DNA of 64,000 nt from Drosophila persimilis (Eukaryota > Arthropoda > Insecta > Diptera > Drosophilidae). Of the stretch, positions 1 through 11,299 are shown piece by piece. Made by a program: the position numbers and the translations under genes. The stretch spans positions 496,001 through 560,000 of the forward strand of contig NW_020825289.1 of assembly GCF_003286085.1 (NCBI RefSeq). The letters run 5' to 3'. A model generated the notes under the pieces. The model saw only the letters and a program-made list of their open reading frames with translations. It did no database searches and was not told the origin of the DNA. Position 1 is the first letter of the stretch. The number at the start of each line of letters is the position of its first letter.

Positions 1-1419
1 TGTGTGAACAGGTGACGTACGTAAATTTGAGGTGTTGTCCCACTCCCGATATAAAGTAAACATCCCTAAAACTGGTGACGCAATGATGAATGGTGGAATT
101 TTCTGGGTGAAATTAAATCCAAAACAACATTGCGGACATCAGGATCAACTGGAATATCCACGGTTTGAGTGTGTTTGTTGGCTTCAATGGTGTTGGTGGT
201 ATTTAATTCAGGGTCGAATTAAAGGAGGCCGATCCTCCTTACCGAGCAGCGCGATAGTTGGGTGTAAAGGAGGCCAAATATACATGCCAGCTGATGTTAA
301 AGTGAGTTTCGCTAATAAAGGATTTTGTCTTCGTTGTTATTTTTGATGAAGCCTTCGAGTTCACAGGGCTTTGTCTATCTAGAATGCAATGTTGACTGCA
401 ATATAAGTCATGCTTATTCTTCTTAGTTGAAACATAAGCATAAAAACAAAGCCATCATTTTATCTATTACAAAAATGAGTTGTTCAAACCCTTGATAACC
501 TGTGTCCTTGTAAAAATGTCGTAATGTTTGATAGCTGCGACGATTAGCTCGAGACCGGGTCCTATGCAGCAAGCTTAGACGCGACGAGAGAGTACGATAG
601 AGCGAGAGCGTTAGAGCTTCTCAGGACTGCTGCTAAGCCGAGTACGAAAGATCGATAGAGACTATATAAAGGTACGAAATAATTCCACTGCGGTACCAAA
701 TGATTTTTACATTGGGCATTGCAAATAACTAACAACATATGAATTTTCTTTGGGCCTCACTATTATCTATAATTTATAATATTTATGCTGCTTGACCCGA
801 TCCGAAAAACATACATATGTATATGGTCGAAACATGGTGGAAACTCATATGAAAAATTGATGGGATTTGCTTGAAACTCGTCACTGGGGGGCTTTTGGGG
901 TCGGTCGCTGATTTCGAATTTGATGTCAGTTTTCTTGTTTCGAGATGTATCTAGTTCTTTTCTCCTCAAAATATCTAGATGAAGCACGGCCGGGGAGTTA
1001 TTCGTTTTAAGTGAATCCGGACTTACTGGATCCACAATTTTGAATTTTTTTAAACTGACTTCAAACTCGTAATTATTGATCCCGAAAGCCCCCGAGTGAC
1101 GAGTTTCAAGCAAATCCGGTAAATTTTTCAAATGAGTTTACACCATGTTTCGACCATATATGTACATATGTAGGTTTTTTGAGGTTAGAAAAAAAACCTG
1201 ACGTGATGTACCAAATCTGACCTTGGGTTCCTTCTCAGGGCCCCAAAATACATAGGGGTCAGCCGCGCACGACACTTTTTTTGTGTGGCTGTGTTATTCT
1301 TGATAAAAGTTATTTTTTGGTTTGTTTGACAAAATGACCCAATCGTAACGTAATGCTAGTAACGTAGATGGCTACGTGGATTTAATAAAAAAAAAAATAA
1401 ACTGTATATCACCCAATTC
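1..1419. other. Non-coding sequence (intron of Nipped-A or upstream repeat debris)
   Basis: No reading frame here resembles a known protein, and no exon in phase with the downstream Nipped-A exons is visible. The stretch is AT-rich and holds the imperfect inverted repeat annotated separately at 811-1171. The preceding Nipped-A exon must lie upstream of the window, because the first exon seen starts inside a codon. Confidence 0.5.
811..1171. repeat. Imperfect inverted repeat, about 120-bp arms
   Basis: The arm at about 811-932 is the approximate reverse complement of about 1052-1171. Both carry ATGGTCGAAACATGGTG, then TTTGCTTGAAACTCGTCACT, then a GTCAGTTT block in the same order when one arm is inverted. 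The arms differ at many positions and by short indels, so this looks like an old foldback or miniature inverted-repeat element. I do not recognise the family. Confidence 0.55.
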
Positions 1420-2002
1420 GCTTCTAGCTCCTGCTTAAGCCGGTTGTGTTTTTTTTCTTGCTCCCGCATTCTCCGCCCTTTGACTAAATATCATACAACA
1501 TTGTTGTGACTTTGTTTTGATATATTACCGCATCTCTTTAATTTGATTCTACTTTGTGTTAACCACCAGTGTTTTGTTTGTAAACAAGTGTTTAATATAA
1601 ATTCAATATTGCAACGTAATCGCATCGGACTCGTGCAGGCAATTTGTTATTGTTTTTTGGCCAGTCTACTTTTCGTTATCGCTTCTTCGGTGTGCACTGT
1701 TCTCGCGCATCAGCGTTTGCATCGCCCACACTCTCTCGTGAGTATAAGCAAGCCTGCTGCTCGCATTGTTGCTCTCACTCTCTCTGGATTGCCTATACTC
1801 TCCCTCTCTGTGGACTTTTCTTTTGTGTCTCTGCTTTGGTGAGTTTACTGCTCGTTTTCTGCACTTCGTTGGATCATCAGCTTTGAATTATTGCCGCAGC
1901 AGCTGATTGTCTGGCTCGCTCTGCTGTCTGCTCTCCTACTTTACCTGCGATCTCACTCCGTTCTTTTATTATTCGTGCACAGTGATTCTACTGCTGTCAA
2001 TA

Positions 2003-2991
2003 ATGGCAATCGTTTGTAGTGCAAAGAAATGTGAATTCGGTGGTGTTATCATTGGTGATTCATTTCTTAGCTGCTGGCTGTGCGACAATTTTGCCCACAT
2101 AAAATGTGCTGGTGGTGGAAATTTTGGCCGGCTGAATGATCTGATCTCGAAACGCATGGGCCTGTCTTGGTCATGTCTGGCTTGTCGGGAACTGGGTTTC
2201 TGGATGTCCGGAAACAATTTGTAGCTCTCAACGAGAATTTTCTTGCCCTTGAATCACAGTTTCTTGGGCTCAAACTCTTGAGCGAATCGCCTAGACGGAA
2301 AATTCCGCATAATGATACCAATCTCTTGCAACCTAATACGATTGGTACGCCTGCCTCCCACCTTCAGCAATCGGCAGCATTTCCGTGTAGTCATGCCACG
2401 CCGTTGTCTGTAAATCCGCCAACGGTGGCTCCGGAGTTCTTTACACCGAGCAATGTGCTTCCTTCGAGCACCCAACTTCCCAACAGCATCAATCCCATCC
2501 CTGCAGTTTCTGAGGCCGTCACTTCTGACGCGGTGAGTGCTCTTAGTGCGGGTGTGCTGGTTGCTGGTGACGTCTTGCCAATTCCTGCTCCAATTCCTGC
2601 TCCAGCCATTGCTGCCAATTCCTCTGCCCTTGGACCGAGATCTCTTTTAGGAGTGGCTCCACCATCTCGATCTCGCTCGGGACTTCAACTTAGAGCAGTG
2701 GTCCCTCGGAAAGCAATATTTGTTTCTCGTCTTATTCCTGAGGCTACAACGGAGGATGTTAAACAACATCTTTCCTCTAAACTTAACACTTCGCCTGTTG
2801 ATATAGCTGTGACTAAATTTACATTTAAACATAAGCGCAACATATCATCCTTTAAAATTCTTCTCCCTGATTCTTTACTATCCAGTTCTCTAAAACCGTC
2901 AATATGGCCTGAGCATACAATTATGCATGAGTTCCTTCTCAAAGATTCGAACTCGAATCCAAGAATTACCGAACCTGCTCCAAAAAACTGA
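2003..2991 (+). pseudogene. ORF1 of CR1-like element (PHD finger plus RRM-like region), frameshifted
   Basis: This would be the nucleic-acid-binding ORF1 protein of the retrotransposon. An ATG at 2003 opens a frame with a Cys/His-rich finger: CW.C, then HIKC, then the tail GLSWSCLAC, which resembles the PHD fingers of CR1 ORF1 proteins. That frame stops at 2224. The rest continues in another frame from about 2215 to 2991: a linker rich in Pro and Ala, then a basic region (AIFVSRLIPEATTEDVK) that may be RRM-like, ending PAPKN before a stop. One frameshift therefore separates the two parts. ORF2 begins only 12 bases after the stop. Confidence 0.7.
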
Positions 2992-3003
2992 TGTACCATT
3001 TCC

Positions 3004-5826
3004 ATGCACTATCAGAACGTTTGCAGTTTGCTGGGAAAATTGCGTCAAATTCATACTAATAGTGCGTCTTTTGATTTCGACGCCATAGCTTTTACCGAAA
3101 CCTGGCTTAACTCTTCTGTCAATGATCATGAAGTTTTCATTGATAGTTACACTATTTATAGAATGGACCGCCCATCTTTTGCAGGTGGCGTTCTGATTGC
3201 AGTTAAATCTGTTTTCTCATCTGAGTTATTCCCATTCAATAACATGCATGGAATTGAATTTGTTGCAGTCAAATTTCGTGTTGGCTCCGCATTTTTCTAT
3301 TTAACCTGCTCTTACATTCCTCCCAGGTCTGATGCTGAGCTTTACTTCCACCACCTCTCAGCAATTAATACTGTTGTTTCTGCATTAGGGTGCAATGATC
3401 GAATTATTGTCATGGGGGACTTTAACCTCCCATTTCTTTCTTGGTTGCCTTGTGATGACGCTAACCATTGGTTTCCCAATTGCCATACTGACTTTATCAA
3501 TGGGCTAACGGATATTTCCCTTGTCCAAATTAATGCCGTTAAAAACATTAGGGACAGACTTCTTAACCTCGTTTTTGTAATCGATGCTTCTCTTGCTACG
3601 GTATCTAGAGAAAGCCCAATATCACTCCCTGAAGATCCTTACCATCCAACTTTGTTGATATCACTGGAGTGTACACAATCTGGAGGTGCTGACAGTTCCA
3701 TGGCTCCTTGTCACATAAAGTGTTTTCGCAAAACAAACTTTATCGATTTAGATCTACATCTCTCGCGTGTTGATTGGTCGTTTCTTTATTCATTACCGAA
3801 CATAGATGCAACTGTTAACTCGTTTTATAGTTCTATTTACTCCGCCCTAAATACGTTTGTTCCAGATATCACTGTACCTGTATCGTCCAAGCCTCCTTGG
3901 TTCTCCAAGTAGTTATCATACTTAAAAAATAATAAATCCCGGCTCTATAAAAAGTACCAGAAGTCGGGCTCCACGTTGGCTTTAGCTCTATACTCCTCCG
4001 CTCGCTCTCTGTTCCTTGCCGTCAATAGTCAGTGTTATAATCATTACCTTTCACAATGTAGTAGTAACTTTCGTAGTGATCCTAAAAAACTCTATTCGTT
4101 CGTTAACTCTAAGCGCAAGTCAAACGTTTTTCCTCCGTCCCTTCATTACCAGAACAAAACAGAAGATTCTGCTGTTGGTATTGCAAATTTATTCGCTAAC
4201 TTTTTCCAAACAACGTACTCGTCTCATATTTACAACGCATCCACTCCGTATCCGTACCAGCTACCTCAAGCTAACAGCATTTTTCTGCCCTTTTTCGAGG
4301 AAAGCGTTGTTCTGGAAGGTTTGTCATCTATGGACATATCGTTTTCTGCGGGTCCAGATAAGGTACCAAGTTGCATCTTAAAACACTGTGCCCAGTCCCT
4401 TTGCAAACCCTTGACCTTTCTCTTCAACCTCTCCTTGGAACAGTCTTGTCTCCCAGTAATTTGGAATGAGTCCTATATCATTCCGCTTCACAAAAAAGGT
4501 TCAAGATCAAACATTGAAAACTATCGTGGTATCGCAAAGCTTTTCGCCATCCCGAAGCTTCTTGAGTTCCTGGTCACCCGGCAACTGCAACATCTTTGTT
4601 GCAGCTTGATATCTCCGTCGCAACACGGTTTTTCAGACATCGTTCAACATCGACTAAACTTCTTGAGTTTTCTAACCTAATCCACTGTGGTTTTCAAATT
4701 GGTTTGCAGACGGATGTAGTTTTTACTGACTTCAGCAAGGCATTCGATTCTGTGAACCATGCTCTGCTTATTCACAAGCTCTCTTTATTAGGGTTCCCAA
4801 CGAATCTTCTAGATTGGATTTTGTCCTATCTCTCTAACCGTACTCAACGTGTTTTGTTTTCTAACGTGTTGTCAAATACTGTTAATGTTACTTCAGGTGT
4901 GCCACAGGGAAGTCATCTGGGCCCGCTTCTGTTTATTTTATTTGTGAATGCCCTTCCTCAAGTTATAACATACTCTACTACACTAATGTATGCTGATGAT
5001 GTCAAAATCTGTCTTTCTTACTCTGATTGGTATTTGCACACACGCCTTCAATTTGATCTAAGTGAACTACTATTGTGGTGTTCAACTAATCTTCTTTTTC
5101 TGAACCTTTCCAAATGCAAACTTATGACATTTTACCGTCGCGCTCCTCATTTTGTCCCATATGTTCTAGGACATCATGTCCTCGAGCGAATTTCGAGTTC
5201 AAATGACCTCGGAGTCTTTTTTGATCATAAGATGTGTTTTAACACCCATATAGCTGCAACTGTAAATATAGCTAAGGGTGTTTTAGCGTTCATCAAGCGT
5301 TGGTCCAAGGAGTTTGACGACCCGTACGTTACTTTCGTAACTGTACATCTCGTTAGTACGTCCTATATTGGAGTATTGTTCTTGTGTGTGGAGCCCGCAG
5401 TATAAAGAGCAGCAGGCTGTTATTGAATCCGTGCAAAAGCAATTTATAATTTTTGCCCTTCGGAACTTTAACTGGGACTCGGGTAGAATCTTGCCACCCT
5501 ACCGGTCTAGGTTAAATCTTATTGACCTGCCGTCGTTGCATCATCGCAGAATATGCAATGGCGTAATGTTCGTGCACAAGCTCCTTCTCGGGACTGTTAA
5601 CTCCCAAACTCTCTTGGGTAAGATTGACTTGGCCGTTCCATCTAGACCTACCCGTACTTTTAGGCCTATCCGTCTACCCATATGTAGGTCTAATTATGCT
5701 GATCATGAACCTTTTAGGGTTTTATGCCATAATTATAACTCCCTATGTCAAACCCTATCCCCTGAACTGTCTCTTAAACTAATTGCATGCAATATTTCTA
5801 ATCACTTAAATTTAGCTAACTTTTAA
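3004..5826 (+). pseudogene. ORF2 of CR1-like element: endonuclease plus reverse transcriptase, broken
   Basis: ORF2 would nick the target and copy the element RNA by target-primed reverse transcription. The apurinic-type endonuclease covers 3004-3912, with the catalytic landmarks TETW (Glu) and GDFNLP (Asp, Asn), and ends at an in-frame TAG after PPWFSK. The same frame resumes past the stop to about 4680. The reverse transcriptase then shifts frame twice, near 4600-4680 and near 5370-5405. It keeps the conserved blocks FTDFSKAFDSVNHALL, GVPQGSHLGPLLF and MYADD, so the active-site Asp residues are present although the ORF is dead. One stop and two frameshifts are visible. Confidence 0.82.
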
Positions 5827-6187
5827 CTTATCTTTTTCCGCCTTTAGTAACTAAGTACCATTATTAACAGATAATTGTTAATTTAATAAATAAATTTAAT
5901 TAAATTACTTTGAAAATTTACACTCAGTCCCCCTTCAATTCGCAAAGTTTTGAAACTTTTAACCCCAAGCTCGCAAACCACATTTGTATGGCTCATATCT
6001 TTTGGCTGAATATAAGGCTACTTTGGAAATTTGAAATTTGAAAAAAAATTTGAAATTTTCATTTTTTTTTTAACATTTTGTCGTAAAAGCGCTACGTAAA
6101 TGCACATCTACTTTTACTATACATGTCATTGAATTAATTTCATATGTACATAAAATTAAAAACAAATGTATTCATTTTTGTTTACAG

Positions 6188-6278
6188 AAATTCGACTCAG
6201 AAGGAAACCTTTGTCGACTTCATGGGTGCACAAATCAAAACATTGTCATTTTTGGCATACATTGTACGAATATTTCAG
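6188..6278 (+). CDS. Nipped-A: Nipped-A internal exon 1 of 9 in window
   Basis: This exon encodes part of the N-terminal HEAT-repeat region of Nipped-A/TRRAP, the non-catalytic PI3K-like scaffold that lets SAGA and Tip60 complexes bind activators in the nucleus. It starts after a TTTACAG acceptor and completes a codon begun in an exon outside the window. The translation includes the family signature FVDFMGAQIKTLSFLAYI, nearly the same as in human TRRAP as I recall it. It ends at CAG|GTAATT in phase 0. A 64-bp intron separates it from the next exon, the only short intron of the gene here apart from those at 45.7-46.0 kb. Confidence 0.93.
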
Positions 6279-6342
6279 GTAATTTAAAGATTCGAATGTG
6301 TAATTTAACGTGATAATTATAATTAATTATTTTAACTTTTAG

Positions 6343-6481
6343 GAAGTGGTTATAGCTAATTCGCTATCTGTAACAAATGGGATGCTCAACCTGATGGCCA
6401 ATTGTCCCAAAGAAGCAGCACATCTTAGAAAAGAACTATTGATTGCCGCCCGCCATATATTTGCAACAGACCTACGTCAGA
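6343..6481 (+). CDS. Nipped-A: Nipped-A internal exon 2 of 9 in window
   Basis: This exon continues the TRRAP HEAT-repeat solenoid in phase 0 after a TTTTAG acceptor. The translation carries GMLNLMANCPKEAAHLRKEL and HIFATDLRQ, matching the TRRAP stretch in which a leucine-rich helix is followed by a conserved AHLRKELLIAA block. It ends at A|GTAAGT, leaving one base that joins AG of exon 3 to make a lysine codon. An 8.2-kb intron filled with LOA, BEL and Tc1 elements follows. No stop or frameshift is present, in contrast to every transposon ORF around it. Confidence 0.95.
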
Positions 6482-6595
6482 GTAAGTTTTGAAGTTAAAT
6501 GTAACCTTGCACTCCACGATTACTGGATGTATAAACACTCAGGACTTTTATCCAGTGCTCGCAAAGAACTGACAACACTTTTTTCCTTTGCTTGC

Positions 6596-6618
6596 TAGGT
6601 TAGGTTAGGTTAGGTTAA
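6596..6618. repeat. Short (TAGGT)n tandem repeat
   Basis: Four to five TAGGT units abut the 3' end of the minus-strand LOA element, where LOA-type elements commonly carry short tandem repeats. On the element strand it reads (CCTAA)n. Confidence 0.6.
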
Positions 6619-6659
6619 GGCGGTAGCCGGGAGGGGGAGATAAAGAAACCCCCGCCCCC

Positions 6660-9507
6660 CAAGCTCACTTGGACCTATAAGAGGTTGCCGCATGGGCATG
6701 TGCCCCATCTCGTTGCCTGAAACCGTGAGAGCAGACTACTGCAGGTTGAGTGCCGATCTGCCAGTGTCCCGTAATGGCTCGAGTAACTGCAGAGCACTGT
6801 GCTCTGCTGAGTCTATACAGCTCTGCTGAGCGCTTCTTCGATCGATATGGCCATATCAATCTTGAGACTTTACAGGAAGCAGCTACCTCCTATTGGCATT
6901 TGGCTCGAACCATTCGTGCGTGAGAAGCTTGCACGTAGCCAAAGGCTACTGCTTAGCTGCTTGGTTGTCCGAGAAGACGCACACTAAGTGCGTGTCTAGA
7001 GATCGTTTGGAGACGATAGAAATGGCCTCCTTGATGGCACCAACCTCCGCTTGGAACAAACTACAGTGATCCGGGAGCCTAAAGCAATGACTGATGTTCA
7101 GCTCGCTGCAGTAGAGTCCGCCTCCCACGCGGCCGTCTAACTTTGAGCCATCAGTGTAGAAGTGAATCGCATTTGCAGGTCCTGGTTCGCCCATCTCCCA
7201 GTCCTCTCTAGTTGGGATAGATACCTAGAAAGACGTCGAGAGGTGATCACTAGGGATACAGTAATCTGTCCTCTCTGGTAATTGCGGGAGTCTCATCAGG
7301 ATTCCAGAACCTCCCAACCTCGGATGCTTTCCACAGTTTGGCTTCTCTCATTCTAAGGGCAGAAACTGTTGCCACCTTCTTACCCATGAGATCTACAGGG
7401 AGGAGGTTCAGCACGGTATCCAGGGCTTCCCCTGGAGTAGTGCGTAGCCCGCCAGTTATGCATAACTCCGCCATTCGTTGGTATCTACTGAGTCGTTAAG
7501 ACAATTGCTTTTGTCTAGGGCTGGCCACCTCACTACCACTTCATAGAGCATGATTGGTCATATGATGGTGGTGTATAGCCACCGAATATACGGGGTCATT
7601 CCCCATTTCAGTCCGATTGCTTTCCTGCATGTATAAAGGGCCTTCTTTACTCTATCCTCTATGCTCAGTTTCCAATCGAGCTTTCTGTCTAGGATTAGGC
7701 CAAGATACTTGGCGTTGTTTCTAAAGACTAGCGCTTCCCCACATAGTTTTGGGGGAATCAGTGCCGAAACTTTGTACTTCTTAGTGAAAAGGAAAAGTTC
7801 CGTTTTAGACGGGTTGACGCCTAACACGCATTTGTCTGCCCACTTCGACATTTTCGTGAGAGTACTTGCACTCCAGCCACCCCCCTCTATATACCGCAGC
7901 AGTGCGTTCACTGCCACGTTCCATAGGAGGGGCGAGAGGACTCCGCCCTGCGGTGTGCCTCTGCTGACAAATCTGGTGCACGTTGACGTCCTCAGTGATG
8001 CCTCAACCGTCCTGCATTGCAGCATCTGATCGATCAGGCTCACCGTCCTGTAGTCAACCCCCAGATCCGTCAGTGCGCCCGTGATGGCGGTCGGAAGGAT
8101 GTTGTTAAAAGCGCCTTCTATGTCGAGGAAGGCTACGAGTGTGTACTCCTTAAAGTTAAGGGACGCTTTGATGATCGATGTGATCGAGTGTAGGGCCGTT
8201 TTGGTGGATCTTCCCTTCCGATAGACATGCTGGGAGTCTGAGATCAGACTGGACGGAATACACGCTGTGAAAATGCCGTCTGGGACCGCGGATTTGTAAG
8301 GTTTAAAACTTCTGACCGCCCAGGAGATGTTCTCCTGGTTTAGCAGGCTCAGGATGGCATTTGAGACGACAGAAGGAGGCGCGAAGTAGTTGGGTTTGTT
8401 TTCATCGCAGCCAGGGAAGTGAGTATTTAGGAGAAGACTTAGCGATTCATCGCTGGACGTAGTCCACGCCTGGTCGGTGTTCTTCATGTAGCTCAGGGTG
8501 GGTGTTGTCTCCGAGAGAACTTTGCGCAAGCGCGAGGCTTCTGAGTTACTCTCGATTTCGCTGCAGAACTTACGCCAGGAAGCGCGTTTGGCTTTCCAAT
8601 TTCTTTGTTGTAGGTTGACAGAATGGCCTTGTATTCGGCCCAGTTTTGCTCAACGTTCTCAGCCTTAAGCTTTATTGAAGAGTCTCCGGGAGAATTTCCG
8701 GAGTTCATCCAGTTTCGGATTCCACCATTCAGGTTTCCTCCGGCCTCTGTTCTTGCCAGAGGGGCATGCTTTGTCGAGCGCCTTATTGCAGGCGTCGTGG
8801 CCTCCGTGGAGAACTCCTCCTCAGATGGGGGCTCGGGGAGAACACGACAGAGGTAATCAGAGTACCGAGTCCAGTTTGTCCGCCTGATGTTCCGGAAACG
8901 AACTGGCTTCGGTACTGAGAAGGAGAAAACAGTTTCCACGTACCTGTGGTCCGAGAAGGAGTGCTCTTCCTGGACCCTCCAGGATACAATGTTACTCTGG
9001 ATCTCATGAGAGGCAAGCGTGAGGTCCAGGACCTCCTTGCGGTTTTTAATAATAAAGGTGGGATCACTACCCCGGCTTAATAAGACCATCTGAGTGGTCA
9101 GTAAGTAACTGAAAAGGTAGTCACCCCTTTCGTTTGTGTCAGTGCTTCCCCACTGACAGTTATGTGCATTGGCATCGGCATAGGTCGATGTCCTTGGCCG
9201 AACATTCTGCGATTAGAGCCTGGAGAGGCGCGTGTGGAGGGGGTTTGGTTGATCATGCCCCATGCATGCGGAGCAGATCCTCAGTGAGCGCTCTTGGCCT
9301 TCGAGGCTCACTGCTGAAATTTGGGAGCAAAAATAAGTGCAACTCTCTTTTTGCAAGAATGCAGGTACGAATTTTACCTGCGGTCTCAGCTACGTATAGC
9401 TTGTAGTCAGAAGTCCTCAGACCGGAGACCCTGTTTCCGAGGATCCAGGCCTCCTGAATGAGGACTATGTCGGCTCCTTGGCCAGGTGGAGCAGTAGAGC
9501 AGCGCAT
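6660..9507 (-). pseudogene. LOA ORF2: endonuclease, RT lacking YADD, RNase H
   Basis: The endonuclease N-terminus (9507-9253) has the catalytic-type Glu in LIQEAW. After a frame break it continues with DANAHNCQWG and SDHRYVETVF near 9180-8930. The reverse transcriptase (8529-7558) has AFLDIEGAFNN and RGTPQGGVLSPLLW. The sequence then passes directly from RYIEGGGW to TKMSKWADKC, so the segment that should contain the YADD catalytic pair is missing in frame. The RNase H part shows YTDGSK, FQAEVGA and FSDNQAAK, giving three of the usual acidic residues. It then breaks frame, and the remaining tail (VTRAITGHWQIGT) lies at 6859-6665. Confidence 0.75.
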
Positions 9508-9544
9508 GCTGCCTTACAATGGTGGAGGTTTATCTGCTGGATCA

Positions 9545-10615
9545 TCAGTGACATTCCTGAGTCTCACCTCCGCCATTGTTGCTTCTAGATCGCTGTCGGG
9601 GGAATCCGGCTCCTCCACGACAAAGATATGGCTGAGACCTCTGGCTAGGTCGCTCTCGTCGGACGCGTGGTCCTCCAGGATGTCGTCCGACCTCCGCTTG
9701 CCTGCCCTTGCGATACGACTTATAGGTGGTTATGGTGACCATTTTGTACCCGTAGTCGACCACACCGTCCGTCTTGGCGAGGTGCTCTAGCGACTCCTCA
9801 TAAAGAACGAGGATAATCTGGCGCCTCTGCCCCTGGATGTCCTCTACCTTGGCCACCTTCCAATCGGCTGTGGGAAGGTGGGGGTTGCAGACCGGCAGTA
9901 GCCTGAGGATTTTCTCAGATTCTGCAGGTTTAGCCGAGACCCATGCTCTGGCTCTCGGACGGCTGGGAACATCCTCCCATCTCAGTTTCGCCCCTGGATA
10001 GACCTCTTTCAGAGCAGCCACCGCCTTCATGTAGAGGGCCGCAGAGCGTGCGTCTTGGCAGGCGATGGCTTTCACCTTGCCTTGATGCCACCCTGCGTCC
10101 TCACACTTTGGCGGTGGTCCGCTGTTCTCCTCCAGTTCCTGTAGGAACCGGTCCTGGAGCTCGTTCACCACCAGGTGCCACTTATCGCGGGGGACATTGC
10201 CGTCCTCGGCGCCCCTGTCCCGGACACCGATCAGGGTCTTGCCCCTCGCCACCTCAGCGAACGACCGGTTCGTGAGGTGGGTCTTCACCCGCTTGGCTTG
10301 CTGGGCTTGGCCTCGCTGATTAGCGGGGTCCTCTGCTGAGCGTTGCCGCTTGTTGGGGGCCTTGGCTGCGCCTTTTCCGGCTTTGGCTGGCTGGAATAGT
10401 TGCAGGATTGAGGAGGCCCGCAGCCTCTGCTCCTTTTCTTCTGCCGACGCCCTGAAGTTTGGGTCCTCGTTGGACAGGATGAAAGGCGCTCGTCTCCAGT
10501 CCTGGTACGACGGCTTTCCTCCCCGTTGTGCAGGGACGCTACCTGTCGGGGCTTTCTTGGGTTCTTGGGTCCCGGAGCGCTTACCAGCCACGATTTCGCT
10601 CTGCTTAGCAACCAC
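9545..10615 (-). CDS. LOA element ORF1 protein (DUF4780-like), open
   Basis: An open frame of 356 codons encodes the ORF1 protein of the LOA element, which is expected to package element RNA. The first 130 residues are basic and low in complexity, with NKRQRS- and KRVK-type nuclear-localisation-like clusters. NRSFAEVARG then opens the conserved domain, followed by PPPKCEDAGWHQGKVKAIAC and ARAWVS, matching the DUF4780 pattern known from fly LOA ORF1 proteins. It is the longest open transposon frame in the window and lies just upstream of the broken ORF2. Whether it is expressed cannot be seen. Confidence 0.7.
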   Translation of the reverse strand: MVAKQSEIVAGKRSGTQEPKKAPTGSVPAQRGGKPSYQDWRRAPFILSNEDPNFRASAEEKEQRLRASSILQLFQPAKAGKGAAKAPNKRQRSAEDPANQRGQAQQAKRVKTHLTNRSFAEVARGKTLIGVRDRGAEDGNVPRDKWHLVVNELQDRFLQELEENSGPPPKCEDAGWHQGKVKAIACQDARSAALYMKAVAALKEVYPGAKLRWEDVPSRPRARAWVSAKPAESEKILRLLPVCNPHLPTADWKVAKVEDIQGQRRQIILVLYEESLEHLAKTDGVVDYGYKMVTITTYKSYRKGRQAEVGRHPGGPRVRRERPSQRSQPYLCRGGAGFPRQRSRSNNGGGETQECH

Positions 10616-10685
10616 CCCGGTTCCCGATTCGCCCTTGAAGCCACCCGACTTGGAAGGACCCGATTGGCTTTTCGGCTTTTGTATA

Positions 10686-11260
10686 AAGATTTAAAACTAT
10701 TAAACTTCCCGGTAACTTCCTAGTTGTTTGGTCTTCTTTATCAATATTAATTTGTCGGTGCATTTTTGCAATGTCTGCAGATATTAATAAAAATGGCCAT
10801 TTACGCCATATCACCATAATATCGTAAATGTCATTTTGGACTCTTGGTCAAACCCACATGATATCATTTAATCTTTTATTGTTAGCTCAGCTTTGTCGTT
10901 AGACTGGATTCGCTTATGACTCCTTGAGGGGGCAAATCATATCTCCCATCTTATTTAGACTCTACCTACCATATGTCCTAAGTTTTTTATTCATGCATAA
11001 AATTTATGTAATTTTCGTTTAATTTTGTATTATTGCTGAGCTTTCTTTCTAAACTGTAAAATCGCGCCATAGCTTGTGGTTTGAATATCCTTTTTTTTTT
11101 CTTTTTTAAATGGTATTTTAAACACATACTTGCCTTCTCATCTCTTCTTGTTGTTTCCAAGAAATGCCTCTCGCAAACATATTCTACGTCATTCTTTTCA
11201 TTTTCCAATTACCAGATCCATTCAAAGTCCCCAACGTCTATTGTTGTCGCCACAATCAAT
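10686..11260 (-). mobile_element. BEL/Pao retrotransposon fragment (RT N-terminal region)
   Basis: Minus-strand translation at 11208-10987 gives CERHFLETTRRDEK, then FYSLERKLSNN and NENYINFMHE. This is the conserved lead-in to the reverse transcriptase of BEL/Pao elements, and the same region is seen at 59204-58900 in the other copy. At 10817-10690 the frame gives SADIAKMHRQI, the RT block that follows. The piece is truncated on both sides, by the LOA element and by an unrelated RT fragment. It keeps no LTR. Confidence 0.7.
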
Positions 11261-11299
11261 TTATCACTTTTTGATTTGGTGCAACCGGATATAATCCAT

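Larger units (their letters stand above)
1420..5905 (+). mobile_element. CR1-like non-LTR retrotransposon, near full length but inactive
   Basis: The element has a 5' UTR, an ORF1 with a PHD-type zinc finger, and an ORF2 with endonuclease followed by reverse transcriptase. Its 3' end carries AATAAA-type tandem repeats instead of a long poly(A), as is usual for CR1. A second, inverted and internally deleted copy at 50375-52535 shares the start (CGCTTCTAGCTC) and the tail (TAACAGATAATTGTTAAT), which sets both boundaries. The ORFs carry frameshifts and an in-frame stop. CR1 is favoured over jockey because of the PHD finger and the GVPQGSHLGPLLF motif; the family name is not certain. Confidence 0.8.
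6597..10685 (-). mobile_element. LOA-clade non-LTR retrotransposon, degenerate
   Basis: On the minus strand the order is ORF1 with a DUF4780-like domain (10615-9545), an endonuclease (about 9507-8800), a reverse transcriptase (8529-7558) and a ribonuclease H (7194 to about 6660). That domain order, with RNase H at the C-terminus, fits LOA-clade elements of flies such as LOA, Bilbo and Baggins. The 5' end abuts a BEL/Pao RT fragment near 10686, so the LOA element probably inserted into it. A diverged relative lies at 38995-45245 on the same strand. Frameshifts in the endonuclease and loss of the RT active-site segment make it inactive. Confidence 0.8.

Noticed and set aside
32..346. 104-codon open frame at the window start
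   Set aside because: No domain or similarity, poor start context, and not in phase with a Nipped-A exon. Frames of this length occur by chance.
6596..6618. (CCTAA)n run on the minus strand, like the insect telomere repeat
   Set aside because: Only four to five units, located at the 3' end of a LOA element. Drosophila lacks TTAGG telomeres, and such runs are common as element tails.
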